The notes beneath the pieces are model-generated. The model was not told where the DNA came from. It did not search any database and saw only the letters and a list, made by a program, of their open reading frames with translations. From the NCBI GenBank assembly GCA_964344145.1, contig CAYFME010000003.1, positions 15,554 through 79,553 of the forward strand: a stretch of 64,000 nt of DNA, given 5' to 3'. This DNA is from JABJOE01 sp964344145. Lineage in GTDB: Bacteria > Patescibacteriota > Patescibacteriia > UBA9934. The position numbers were made by a program, and so were the translations under genes. This document shows, one piece after another, positions 17,324 through 25,329 of the stretch (position 1 is its first letter; every line of letters starts with the position of its first letter).

Positions 17324-18109
17324 TCAGCGGCGCTTCTTCTTGGAGGAGCGTCGCTGGCCGCCGTGCTGCTGGTCGGTGGGTGGGCGCGCCGGGCGCTGGT
17401 GCGAGACGCGCGTCGATCCCGTGTTGCCACGGTGGACCGACGTGGGGCGGCTCGAGCTCGTGCGGTGCGTACTCGACACCGTGCGCGTAGTCGTCGGGCG
17501 GCTCGTGGTGTGAACCGTGCGGGTCGTCGTGCGGTAGACCGTCGTCGGACGCTGGACGTGCGTCCCACGGCTGGTCGTCGTGCGAACGTACGTCGACGGA
17601 CGATGCCGCTGGTGGTACGTGTAGCTCCAGCGCGGCGGGTCGTACACGCTCACGTAGCGGTAGTGCGCACGCGGCGGGGTCCCCACGTACAGCGACACGT
17701 GGCCGTAGTAGTTGTAGGGCCGCCAGTCGACGTAGAACCACGCGTAGCTGTCCGACCAGTGGCTGCAGTGCCAGTGGTGGACGTGCCCGAGGTGGCTCGG
17801 CCGCTGCGTGTAGTGCGCGTGATGGCAGCCATCGGAGTGGATGATGCCGTCGTACCAGTAGATGGCGAAGCCGTGCTTGCACCAACCCAGCAGGTGGACA
17901 TCGACCTCCTCGTGATCGAGGTGCGGGTAGACGTCCGGCTGGGTCTGGACGATGACCTCCACGTCCGCGTCACCGGCCTGGATCGATACGGTGGTCTCGT
18001 AGCCGGGCGGCGGGGCGTCGAGCAGAATGACCTCCTGGGCGGCAGCGGGGCCGACCAGGAACAGCGAGAGAAGGAGCAGGGCGATGAATCGCGCCCAAGC
18101 GTTGTCCAT
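17324..18109 (-). CDS. GC-rich gene: secreted His/Tyr/Trp-rich protein with Thr/Ser/Arg-rich tail
   Basis: I do not recognise this 261-residue protein. The ATG at 18109 is preceded by TGGAGG at 5-6 nt and opens a clear signal peptide (about 24 residues, ending PAAAQ). Residues about 70-150 are very rich in His, Tyr and Trp with three Cys, which could bind metal. The last 90 residues are a low-complexity Thr/Ser/Arg/His stretch ending in a Lys/Arg cluster. It is a single-gene unit divergent from the lipoprotein gene at 18402. Composition differs sharply from the GT2 gene on its left. Confidence 0.75.
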   Translation of the reverse strand: MDNAWARFIALLLLSLFLVGPAAAQEVILLDAPPPGYETTVSIQAGDADVEVIVQTQPDVYPHLDHEEVDVHLLGWCKHGFAIYWYDGIIHSDGCHHAHYTQRPSHLGHVHHWHCSHWSDSYAWFYVDWRPYNYYGHVSLYVGTPPRAHYRYVSVYDPPRWSYTYHQRHRPSTYVRTTTSRGTHVQRPTTVYRTTTRTVHTTSRPTTTRTVSSTHRTSSSRPTSVHRGNTGSTRVSHQRPARPPTDQQHGGQRRSSKKKRR

Positions 18110-18148
18110 GGAACCTCCAGTCAGGCTTGGACGGATGCCTGTATTTCG

Positions 18149-18177
18149 AATTTGCCTGAAAACAGCCAAAAAGTCAA
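18149..18177 (-). promoter_or_regulatory. Promoter of the His-rich secreted protein gene
   Basis: TTGACT (18177-18172), 17 bp, CAAATT (18154-18149). The -10 is weak. It is back to back with the promoter at 18187-18115 on the other strand; the two -35 boxes are 9 bp apart. Confidence 0.45.
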
Positions 18178-18186
18178 GAAAAATGC

Positions 18187-18215
18187 TTGACAAAAGGGCG
18201 TTTTTGTGCTATATT
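18187..18215 (+). promoter_or_regulatory. Promoter of the lipoprotein gene at 18402
   Basis: The exact elements are TTGACA at 18087+100 to 18192 (18187-18192), a 17-bp spacer ending in TGTGC, and TATATT at 18110+100 to 18215 (18210-18215, numbered from the plus strand line beginning 18181). The sequence after the -10 (ACGTTC) matches that at 8818. The leader is about 180 nt with perfect hairpins AACAAGG/CCTTGTT and TCCGC/GCGGA. Confidence 0.6.
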
Positions 18216-18401
18216 TAGACGTTCTTTGGAGCGATTTGGGCTACTCGCCTTGCCCTAAAATAGGCAGAAACAAGGGTCCTTGTTCTCCGCATTGCGGATT
18301 TCGAACAAGGGCGTTTTGCGTTCAAAAAGGATTGTCGCGGGATAAACCCCGATCGTCCTCGCGAGCACACAACGCTTGCAACCCCCAAGACCGAGATAGC
18401 A

Positions 18402-19067
18402 ATGTACCGCTACATCGTCCCCATGGCCCTCGTCATCACCACCGGCTGCGACCTGAGCGACTGGCTCAGTACGCACGACCCGGCGTGCCTGACCGAGGTG
18501 CAGACCTCCGACGGTGAGACGGCCGAGATCTACAACGAGCTCGCCGTGGAGATCAACAGCCAGAGCGGAGGAGGGGCCACCGAGTCCGGCCTCACCGAGC
18601 TCCTGCGCGTCGACATCACCGCCGTCGACCCGGGCTGCGCCGACCTCGAGATGACCCGCTGGCACTTCGTGACCAGCTACCAGAAGGAGGCCGGCGAGGA
18701 CACCTGGTACCTCGAGGACAGCCGCGAGAAGTTCTGGACCGTCGACGTCGAGAGCGACGAGGTGATCGGCTTCGCCGGTATCGGTGAATTCCCCGGTGAG
18801 AGCAGCTACGAGGCCCCCGACTACTCCACGGCCGTCTGGTCCGAGCCGTTCTCCGAGACCGTGCTCATCCCGGCGGGCGAGACCGTCACCATCGCGGGTT
18901 GGACCGACACCACCGGGATCATCGTCAGGGACCACGACTACGAAGAGAACGGAGTGACCGGCATCTTCGGTCAGTACCTCACCATCGACGACGGTGGAGG
19001 CGCACCGGTCGACGTTGAGCTCGACGGGTACGTCCGCAACCGCAACCCCCACATGCTGGTCTACTAG
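18402..19067 (+). CDS. GC-rich gene: putative lipoprotein of unknown function
   Basis: This 221-residue protein was not recognised. It begins with a short hydrophobic signal ending ITTGC, a lipobox-like site, so it is probably lipid-anchored. The mature part is acidic and predicted to be beta-rich (for example AGETVTIAGWTDTTG near residue 165). Four Cys in total could form disulfides. The start has only a weak GAGA upstream. It is driven by a promoter about 190 bp upstream and followed by a structured segment before the next gene of the same type. Confidence 0.7.
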   Translation: MYRYIVPMALVITTGCDLSDWLSTHDPACLTEVQTSDGETAEIYNELAVEINSQSGGGATESGLTELLRVDITAVDPGCADLEMTRWHFVTSYQKEAGEDTWYLEDSREKFWTVDVESDEVIGFAGIGEFPGESSYEAPDYSTAVWSEPFSETVLIPAGETVTIAGWTDTTGIIVRDHDYEENGVTGIFGQYLTIDDGGGAPVDVELDGYVRNRNPHMLVY

Positions 19068-19069
19068 AA

Positions 19070-19290
19070 CCTAGGCGGGTGTGGGTGATCGCTGAATAGC
19101 CGCGTCGGGCTAGAAAATACGACGAGCGTCCCGGCATGAAACCCGGGCTCCTGTGAGCAGATCACTCGGTGGTCTTCTCTAAGAGAATGCTAACTTGCCC
19201 GTTCGAACTAGTACGCAGGAAACGAATTCTGTGTGCTACGAGAGCGAGCCGCAAGGCTCATACGCTTTCACTTCCCTGTCCCCCTGTGAT
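19070..19290 (+). promoter_or_regulatory. Structured intergenic segment between two GC-rich genes
   Basis: GTGATC (19085-19090) pairs with GATCAC (19160-19165), enclosing a CCCGG/CCGGG hairpin and a GTCG/CGAC helix. Further hairpins (TTCTCT/AGAGAA, GAGCGAGCC/GGCTCATACGCT region) lead up to the ATG at 19293. It has no good promoter and may be a processing or regulatory RNA structure within a two-gene transcript. It matches no known riboswitch that I can name. Confidence 0.4.
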
Positions 19291-19292
19291 TC

Positions 19293-19805
19293 ATGAGTAC
19301 TTTCCTCCGCCTGGCCCTGCTGGCCGTCACTCTGATGAGCGCCAGCACCGCCATGGCAGGACGCGTGAGCGGCTACGTCTACGGCACCAACCGTGCCACG
19401 ACCTACGGCCCGATGTCCGACATCACCAACCACGAGCGCTACGCCCGTCACGCGGGCCACGTGCTGCTGGGCTGGTGCCCCAAGGACAAGACGGCCGTGT
19501 GGCTCTCGGGCACCTACGGTTCCTGCGGCGTGGACGACCAGCTCAAGGTCTCCGCTCCCAAGAACCCGCCGAAGGGCAACGTCACCCGCTTCGTCTTCTT
19601 CAACGCCGCGGATGCGCAGGCTGGCGTCACGCCGCCCCGTCGCGCGTGGCGCGAGAAGAGCAACGGCAAGCGCAAGTGGCGCTACACCACCCTCGAGGGC
19701 TACGAAGCCTGGATGAAGGGCGGCAACACCGCCGTGACCGTCGACGCCTACATCGGCATCGGCGACACGAACCGCACCGCCCGCGGCTACCGCCGCGTCC
19801 AGTAG
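19293..19805 (+). CDS. GC-rich gene: small secreted protein of unknown function
   Basis: This 170-residue protein has a clear signal peptide (MSTFLRLALLAVTLMSASTAMAG, about 23 residues in two pieces) and a basic mature part with two Cys. No family was recognised. There is no Shine-Dalgarno before the ATG, in contrast to most other GC-rich genes. A perfect hairpin (GCACCCGA/TCGGGTGC, followed by a T-rich stretch) ends the unit at about 19828-19860. It probably shares a transcript with the lipoprotein gene upstream. Confidence 0.7.
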   Translation: MSTFLRLALLAVTLMSASTAMAGRVSGYVYGTNRATTYGPMSDITNHERYARHAGHVLLGWCPKDKTAVWLSGTYGSCGVDDQLKVSAPKNPPKGNVTRFVFFNAADAQAGVTPPRRAWREKSNGKRKWRYTTLEGYEAWMKGGNTAVTVDAYIGIGDTNRTARGYRRVQ

Positions 19806-19827
19806 CGCCCGGCGCTACTCGTCAACA

Positions 19828-19862
19828 GCACCCGACCTCACGGTTCGGGTGCGCTTCTGTTT
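19828..19862. terminator. Bidirectional hairpin between convergent GC-rich genes
   Basis: GCACCCGA/TCGGGTGC, followed on the plus strand by GCTTCTGTTTC. It lies between the convergent genes ending at 19805 and 19924, which also has a second hairpin (CCGGTAC/GTACCGG, about 19884-19907). Confidence 0.6.
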
Positions 19863-19923
19863 CAGGCGGGAATGCACGAAGCCCGGTACCAGAGTCGGTA
19901 CCGGACCACTTGTACGTCGACGA

Positions 19924-21069
19924 TCAGAACGGCTTACGCGCCTTGTCCAGCTCGTCCTTCACCCGTCGCCACTGGCGCTTCTCGCTCGTCCACTCCAGCG
20001 AAGCCCACACGAGGTGCTTGTGCGCACGTGCCAGCGGCGGGTTGCGCAGGGCCTTGTCGACCTCATCGGCGATCGCCGCCTCCAGCACCTCGATCTCCTG
20101 ACGCAGGTCCGCGTAGAGCCCGTCACGCACACGCGCCGAGCGCATGCCGCGTCGCGCGAGCGCGAGGCTCAAGCGCACGCGCAGGGCCGCGAGCGGCCGC
20201 TCGTAGGTGAGGAAGATGTGCAGGGCCACGATAGCGCGCTTGAGGTACTTGCGCGCGCCGTTGATCGGTCCCGTGTGCAGGACCTTCACCAACGGCTCAA
20301 GGTCGTCGCTCACCGTACGGCGCGCGACGTTGCGCATGGGACGGTTCACCACCTCATCGAGACGCCGCATGAAGCCCTGAAGATTGTCGACCATGCGTTG
20401 ACGCTCTTCCAGGTTGCGTATCGCCCGGTCGTAGTAGGTTTCGTCCAGGCTCTTGAGCCCTGCGAGCACCTGCGCCAGCACCGTGAGCTCACGGTCGAGC
20501 TCGTGGAACAGAGCCACGCGACGCATGTCGATGAGTGGCGCGATCCCTTCGATCTGGAAGATCCGCGCCTGTCCGGCCTCGGCCGCCTCGCGCAGATCGG
20601 CGGCTGCTTCGATCGAGCCCGTGCGAGCACGCAGCGTACCGGCGAGCATCTCACGCTTGTAGGCGTTGACCGGCCGGCCCATCTCCAGCGCCAGCTTCTG
20701 GCACTCGTGTGCATAGCGGCGACGGTCGCGCGGCGTCAGCTTGGGCCAGTCGATGCACCAGAAGATGAGGTAGCGCTCACGCGCGATCCACGCCTGGAGC
20801 CGCTCGAGCTCCGCGCCGTCGTGGCGTGCACCCCAGCCGTAGCCGGTGTCGATCCGCCAGCTCGCAGCGATCGCCATGTCCAGACCGCCCTCGCTGCGAT
20901 GGTACACGCCCTGATCGTCGTTCCAGCGCAGCACGCAGCCGCTGTCCAAGTACGTCGTCGGATCGCCTCCCGTGTAGACCATCACCTTGTCGCCCAGCAG
21001 GCAACGCAGATCGGCGCTCGGAATATGGCGCGTCCGGTCACGCATCGGAACCATCATCAGCTCACTCAA
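19924..21069 (-). CDS. GC-rich gene: Arg-rich helical protein of unknown function
   Basis: This 381-residue protein starts at a TTG (21069) with AAGGAGG about 6 nt upstream. No signal peptide is present and no family was recognised. From about residue 90 it is mostly amphipathic helix with many Arg and Glu, consistent with a coiled-coil or helical-bundle cytoplasmic protein. The N-terminal 80 residues look more globular, with several aromatic residues. Its predicted promoter overlaps the stop codon of the upstream GT2 gene, so it is transcribed separately in spite of the same direction. Confidence 0.72.
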   Translation of the reverse strand: MSELMMVPMRDRTRHIPSADLRCLLGDKVMVYTGGDPTTYLDSGCVLRWNDDQGVYHRSEGGLDMAIAASWRIDTGYGWGARHDGAELERLQAWIARERYLIFWCIDWPKLTPRDRRRYAHECQKLALEMGRPVNAYKREMLAGTLRARTGSIEAAADLREAAEAGQARIFQIEGIAPLIDMRRVALFHELDRELTVLAQVLAGLKSLDETYYDRAIRNLEERQRMVDNLQGFMRRLDEVVNRPMRNVARRTVSDDLEPLVKVLHTGPINGARKYLKRAIVALHIFLTYERPLAALRVRLSLALARRGMRSARVRDGLYADLRQEIEVLEAAIADEVDKALRNPPLARAHKHLVWASLEWTSEKRQWRRVKDELDKARKPF

Positions 21070-21101
21070 AGAAGCCTCCTTCTAGCTTTCGCCAGAGGAG
21101 G

Positions 21102-21130
21102 ACTCTATCACAACTCTCACTTCTCATCAA
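21102..21130 (-). promoter_or_regulatory. Promoter of the GC-rich gene at 21069
   Basis: TTGATG (21130-21125) overlaps the GT2 stop codon; a 17-bp spacer ending in TGA and TAGAGT (21107-21102) follow. Confidence 0.55.
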
Positions 21131-22608
21131 CGGACCTTCTTCGTCACGTTGAACCCTAGATATTTTCCAAACATCATTCTTGTTTGCGCATCAATCGCTG
21201 GAAACGCACCAAACACGATGAACGTAATCGGCAACAACACCCATTGAAAAATCATCACCAGCCAGTTCCCCCACCCTCGCTTTGCCGGACGCTTCGGAAG
21301 AAGCCACAAACTCAACCACGCACTCACAAACACACCAATCGTCGCTAAACGCATCATCCACTCAAGCGTAAACGGCGCGTTGGCAATTAAGGCTGATGGT
21401 ACATCAGAGAGTGTCCAAAACGGCAAGTATCCCAAAACGAAAATCAGAAGCGGCGCCGTCGACCACGTATACATCCCCTCAATATGATTAAAGAAAAACC
21501 GAAGCTTTGTACGAAGCGGCATGTTTGGATGCTCGCGGAACTTCTCCCACATGTACGGCACGTGCTCCACACCCCACGCCCATCGACGCTGCTGCTTATA
21601 GAGCGCCTTCATACTCTCCCACCACGTCTCGCCATCCACGGCATCCATGTACACTGGCAACAGCATCGGCTCCACACGATAGTCGCCGTCGTAATGAATG
21701 AGTCCCTGCATGAAAATACGTGAGTCCTCTGACACAAGGTCTGGTTCGTGATACCCAACGTCCTTGAGCATCTTCCAGGACATCGAATGTGAAGAGAACG
21801 TCCACATCCGATCAGCACGAACGAGCTCGGAGAGCAACCAGAACGTTGTACCAAACATCGAGATACGCACCGGCGCCTTCACGGTCCACATGTTGTTGGA
21901 GTACAACACCACCGGCTGGTAAGAAGCCTGCGTTGGCTTGTCGACGGTCAAGAAGAGGTAGCTCAGACGAGCGTAGTACTGCGCATGCGCGACGGTATCG
22001 ACATCAAAGGCGGTGACGACAACCTTATCGTCCTCAATACCCTTCTCCTCTAAAATCTCTGCTGTTCGCTCTTCGATCCACTTCATGTTCGAGCCTTTTC
22101 CGACCATCTCGCCCGGCAACCCTTTTGGATGCACCGTTGTTTCAAAATGCGCAAACGTATCACCGAACTCATCTTTCAGCTTCTGTTCAAAACCTCGGAA
22201 CTGTGTGAGACCAACCTCTTCAACACTAAGGATCACAATAAACCGATCATTGCGATACGCATTCTGATCGATCGAAAGCAAAGCATCACGTAAAATCGTA
22301 TACCCCTCTTTCACCGTTGGCAGCATGACGACGTGGTAGATATCATCCCAACCATCAATCTGCTGAACCTTCGCATACCAATCTTCATGACTGACCTGTT
22401 TGAACTGGCGATAAGCGACAAGAACAAAGATCAAAAAATACAGGACGCGCATGGTCCAGTACAAATCAAACAAGATGATGAAGATGATCGCCCACGCAGG
22501 GGCAAAAAACGAAAGGACGACCGCGAGGATAAACGTTGCCCAAACCAATGCCCCGGGAAGAATCTCCCAGAACCGATACTTTCCATATTGGCCGACCGCC
22601 GTGTTCAT
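21127..22608 (-). CDS. Membrane glycosyltransferase family 2 (cellulose synthase-like)
   Basis: This 493-residue processive-type GT2 has two N-terminal membrane helices (about 15-60), a cytoplasmic GT-A domain with FDVDT (metal-binding Asp) and the QQRRWAWGVEH motif (QXXRW) typical of polymerising glycosyltransferases, and four C-terminal membrane helices. It probably polymerises and exports a surface polysaccharide. It starts 40 bp downstream of ftsX and has its own TGC-TATGTT extended -10 9 nt from the ATG, so its transcript may be almost leaderless. Confidence 0.9.
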   Translation of the reverse strand: MNTAVGQYGKYRFWEILPGALVWATFILAVVLSFFAPAWAIIFIILFDLYWTMRVLYFLIFVLVAYRQFKQVSHEDWYAKVQQIDGWDDIYHVVMLPTVKEGYTILRDALLSIDQNAYRNDRFIVILSVEEVGLTQFRGFEQKLKDEFGDTFAHFETTVHPKGLPGEMVGKGSNMKWIEERTAEILEEKGIEDDKVVVTAFDVDTVAHAQYYARLSYLFLTVDKPTQASYQPVVLYSNNMWTVKAPVRISMFGTTFWLLSELVRADRMWTFSSHSMSWKMLKDVGYHEPDLVSEDSRIFMQGLIHYDGDYRVEPMLLPVYMDAVDGETWWESMKALYKQQRRWAWGVEHVPYMWEKFREHPNMPLRTKLRFFFNHIEGMYTWSTAPLLIFVLGYLPFWTLSDVPSALIANAPFTLEWMMRLATIGVFVSAWLSLWLLPKRPAKRGWGNWLVMIFQWVLLPITFIVFGAFPAIDAQTRMMFGKYLGFNVTKKVR

Positions 22609-22648
22609 ATCGGTCGGAACATAGCAATAAATCGTCTAAAAATCAACC

Positions 22649-23569
22649 CTACACACGCAAGTACCGACGCATAGCGTACGCTGTCGTCAACAAGCTTAGT
22701 AGTGCGAGTGCACCGAACTGAGCGAGGAACAAGGTTGGACCGTTTTCTACAAAGTAGGCAGCGACGTCCACATGACTTTCGCCAAAGTAGCTCACAAGCC
22801 AATCCTGCGACAGCTCCAAGAAAAGGAAGAGAATAATCGCCATGATGATCGTCGCTTTGAGACTGTAGAGGATGGCTTCAAGCAAAAACGGCGCGCGAAC
22901 AAACCAGTCATTCGCTCCGACCAACTTCATGATGCCGATCTCGTCGCGATGGACGTAGATAGCGACACGAATCGTATTGAAGATGATCAACACGGCAATG
23001 AAGGCGAATAAAGCGGCGAGCGCAAAGCCGGCAACGCGGATGCGCCAAGAAAGCGCGTCGATACGCTCAATGATCGCCTCATAATCCGTAAAGTCCTTCT
23101 CCTTAATATAAGAAGAGTACTCCGGCGTTTCGATCGCTTCGAGAATGAACGCGAAGTCATCCGTAGAATACGTTGAAACAACAAGAGCGTTTCCAAATGG
23201 ATTCTCGCCGATCTCTTCAAGCGACGCGAGCACGACTTCGTCTCCCGCATGACGTTCCTCAAACGACGCCAAGGCATCCTCTGCTGAAACAAACTGCACG
23301 TCGCGTACTTGTCCGAAACCACGTAGATACCCTTGCGCCGACTTGACCAAGTCCTCTGATGCCTCAGGCGTGAAGTAAATCGTCACTTCCACACGCTCTT
23401 CCACCGACTCCAGAACTTCTTGCGCAACCACGTTCACAAACAGCACCGTGTTCACCGTCACGAGCGTCAGCACGAAAATCGTCAACGTAATAAAAGACAG
23501 CCAGAAGTTCCGCAGGATGTTCTGGAAGGTAAACTTGATGGCGCGCAAAATTGAGAGAGACAAGCTCAT
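22649..23569 (-). CDS. ftsX: Cell division protein FtsX
   Basis: FtsX is the membrane partner of FtsE and activates cell-wall hydrolases at the septum. The 306-residue protein has the expected four membrane helices (about 20-45, 180-205, 225-255, 275-295) and a periplasm-facing loop between the first two. AAGGAGGT lies directly before the ATG. It follows ftsE by 12 bp in a single operon. Confidence 0.95.
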   Translation of the reverse strand: MSLSLSILRAIKFTFQNILRNFWLSFITLTIFVLTLVTVNTVLFVNVVAQEVLESVEERVEVTIYFTPEASEDLVKSAQGYLRGFGQVRDVQFVSAEDALASFEERHAGDEVVLASLEEIGENPFGNALVVSTYSTDDFAFILEAIETPEYSSYIKEKDFTDYEAIIERIDALSWRIRVAGFALAALFAFIAVLIIFNTIRVAIYVHRDEIGIMKLVGANDWFVRAPFLLEAILYSLKATIIMAIILFLFLELSQDWLVSYFGESHVDVAAYFVENGPTLFLAQFGALALLSLLTTAYAMRRYLRV

Positions 23570-23581
23570 ACCTCCTTTTGA

Positions 23582-24265
23582 CTACGAGAGTACGTATTTT
23601 CCGTGTTGAATATCTGAAACGATTTTTCCGTCCGCGAGCGTGATCACGCGCTTTTTCAGTTTGTTGACGATATCGCGATCGTGCGTGACCAACACCACCG
23701 TTGTCCCGTACTCGTTGATCTTCTTGAGCAGCTGAATGATCTCGTGGGCATGGATAGTATCCAGGTTCCCCGTCGGCTCATCGGCAACCAGAATCTTTGG
23801 ACGATGCACAAGCGACCGGGCGATCGACACACGTTGCTGTTCTCCACCGGAAAGCTGTCGAGGATAGCGATGCGTTTTATCATGCAGTCCGACGATCTTG
23901 AGTACTTGTGGGACGATATCGCGAATACGTCCGCGCTTCTCTCCTGCCACTTGCAGAGCAAACGCAACGTTCTCATAAACCGTTTTACGCGGAAGTAGCT
24001 TGAAGTCCTGAAACACCACACCGATTTGCCGACGAAGGGTTGGCACTTGCGACTGAGGGATCTTACTGATATCCCAGTCGCCGACAACGATCTTCCCTTT
24101 GGTCGCCGCCTCCTCGGCAAAGAGGAGCTTGGCGAGCGTGGTTTTTCCAGATCCACTCTGACCAACGATCGACACAAACTCACCCGGCTTGATATGCAAA
24201 CTCACGTGCTCAAGCGCACGTGTATCTTGTCCGTAGTGTTTGGAAACATTCGTGAGTCTAATCAC
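23582..24265 (-). CDS. ftsE: Cell division ATP-binding protein FtsE
   Basis: This ABC-type ATPase of 227 residues energises FtsX. Walker A (VGQSGSGKTTL), the Q-loop (VVFQDFKLLPRKTVYENVAF), the signature LSGGEQQRVSIARS and Walker B (ILVADEPTGNLD) are intact. The start is GTG at 24265. A TGC-TATAAT extended -10 ends only 6 nt upstream, so the mRNA is predicted to be leaderless. Confidence 0.96.
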   Translation of the reverse strand: MIRLTNVSKHYGQDTRALEHVSLHIKPGEFVSIVGQSGSGKTTLAKLLFAEEAATKGKIVVGDWDISKIPQSQVPTLRRQIGVVFQDFKLLPRKTVYENVAFALQVAGEKRGRIRDIVPQVLKIVGLHDKTHRYPRQLSGGEQQRVSIARSLVHRPKILVADEPTGNLDTIHAHEIIQLLKKINEYGTTVVLVTHDRDIVNKLKKRVITLADGKIVSDIQHGKYVLS

Positions 24266-24271
24266 GAACTA

Positions 24272-24280
24272 ATTATAGCA
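24272..24280 (-). promoter_or_regulatory. Extended -10 of ftsEX, leaderless
   Basis: TGC plus TATAAT (24277-24272) lies 6 nt before the GTG start, so transcription should begin at or next to the start codon. There is no good -35; the hairpin ending the preceding GC-rich unit is directly upstream. Confidence 0.65.
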
Positions 24281-24288
24281 TAAACGCG

Positions 24289-24345
24289 CAGACGGGGCCG
24301 GCCACAGACACGATTCGATCGTGTGTGGTCGGCCCCGTCAGGGGA
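24289..24345 (-). terminator. Long GC-rich hairpin after the lipoprotein gene at 24364
   Basis: GACGGGGCCG pairs with CGGCCCCGTC and the helix extends inward through CCACAnACGAT/ATCGTGTGTGG around a short loop. It is almost perfect over more than 20 bp and has no T-tract. Confidence 0.7.
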
Positions 24346-24363
24346 CGTTGTCCTCGCAGCGGA

Positions 24364-24984
24364 CTAGTTGCCGAGCTGCAGGCCCTCGCAGGAGTTGTTG
24401 CCCGGGGGCGAGAGCTCGCCGCCGGTCATCACACCGCAGGCCTGGCCGTCACGCCAGTAGAAGGGGTCGTAGGCCTGGTCGTCCGCCGTCTCGAAGACGA
24501 GGCGGGGCTCGTCGCTCGAGTGGGACACGAGGGTGAAGAGCACCTCGCCCGCGGGCAGGCCGCCGACGTACACGTAGTACCAGCCGTCGGTGGGGTTGCA
24601 GGCCGCGATGTTCGCACCCGGGTTGCTGCTGCACCAGAACTTGATGTCGTCGTCCGCCTCGACGTAGCCGCGGCCGCCGTCCTCGCTCACGAAGAGCACG
24701 CGGGGCTGGTTGTTCGAGGGGTCGGGGACGTCGTAGGACTGGAGGTGGAAGCGGCACCAGTACGCGTTGCCCAGCGGGTCGTCGTACAGGGGGCAGCCGA
24801 AGCCGTCGTTCAGGTGCATGCCGTCGGGCATGCCGTCCTGACGACCGTCCAGGTCGTAGTCGACGACGGCCGCGGCCTCGGTGCCGGTGGTGTCCGTGTC
24901 GCTCGCGGCGTCGGGGCTCTCGTGGCTGCGGCACGCCGTCAGGACGGCGCCCGCGCTCAGGATCAGGAGGGTGAACCAGGTCAT
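24364..24984 (-). CDS. GC-rich gene: lipoprotein of unknown function
   Basis: The ATG at 24984 has GAGG about 6 nt upstream and starts a lipoprotein signal (TLLILSAGAVLTAC, a canonical lipobox with Leu at -3). An upstream in-frame ATG (25080) would place 32 unrelated residues before it. The 206-residue protein has a short Asp/Thr-rich linker, a DLDGRQDGMPDGMHLNDG segment that may bind calcium, and six Cys in the mature part, suggesting disulfides. The family was not recognised. Its promoter is at 25210-25182 and the leader is about 190 nt. Confidence 0.75.
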   Translation of the reverse strand: MTWFTLLILSAGAVLTACRSHESPDAASDTDTTGTEAAAVVDYDLDGRQDGMPDGMHLNDGFGCPLYDDPLGNAYWCRFHLQSYDVPDPSNNQPRVLFVSEDGGRGYVEADDDIKFWCSSNPGANIAACNPTDGWYYVYVGGLPAGEVLFTLVSHSSDEPRLVFETADDQAYDPFYWRDGQACGVMTGGELSPPGNNSCEGLQLGN

Positions 24985-25181
24985 GGGTTCCTCGCTGCTG
25001 TGCACCGCGCGGTCTTGCGCAAGTGCGAGGGTTGTGGGGGTCGTCCGAGCCCGAACACGGGATGACGGACTGGGACGCACCGATGAAGTCGGCGCAAATC
25101 GCCTGTCTTGTTACACGATTCTTCATGAATCGTGACAAAACCGGCCACTTGCACCGAATTCCCGTTTTCAAGGGACTCAGT

Positions 25182-25210
25182 AAATTATCACAAATGACAT
25201 ATTTTGTCAA
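25182..25210 (-). promoter_or_regulatory. Promoter of the lipoprotein gene at 24984
   Basis: TTGACA (25210-25205), 17 bp ending in TGTGA, TAATTT (25187-25182). The -35 region (ATACTTGACAAAAT) is identical to that of the promoter at 8818. A hairpin ACGATTC/GAATCGT lies in the leader at about 25119-25137. Confidence 0.7.
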
Positions 25211-25267
25211 GTATAGAAAAGGTAGTAAATAAAGCTTAAAATGATCGAAATTCCTCTAAATGCACTG

Positions 25268-25319
25268 AAGGGCCACCTGTAGAGCGCGAACGGATCGCTG
25301 ACTCACAGGTGGCCCAACA
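25268..25319 (-). terminator. GC-rich hairpin after the beta-barrel gene
   Basis: GGGCCACCTGT pairs with ACAGGTGGCCC around a loop of about 28 nt, followed by TT. The helix is 11 bp without mismatch. Confidence 0.65.
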
Positions 25320-25329
25320 CGGGCAGATC

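Noticed and set aside
19849..21159. 436-codon plus-strand open frame
   Set aside because: Antisense shadow of the Arg-rich helical gene, which has AAGGAGG and a promoter.
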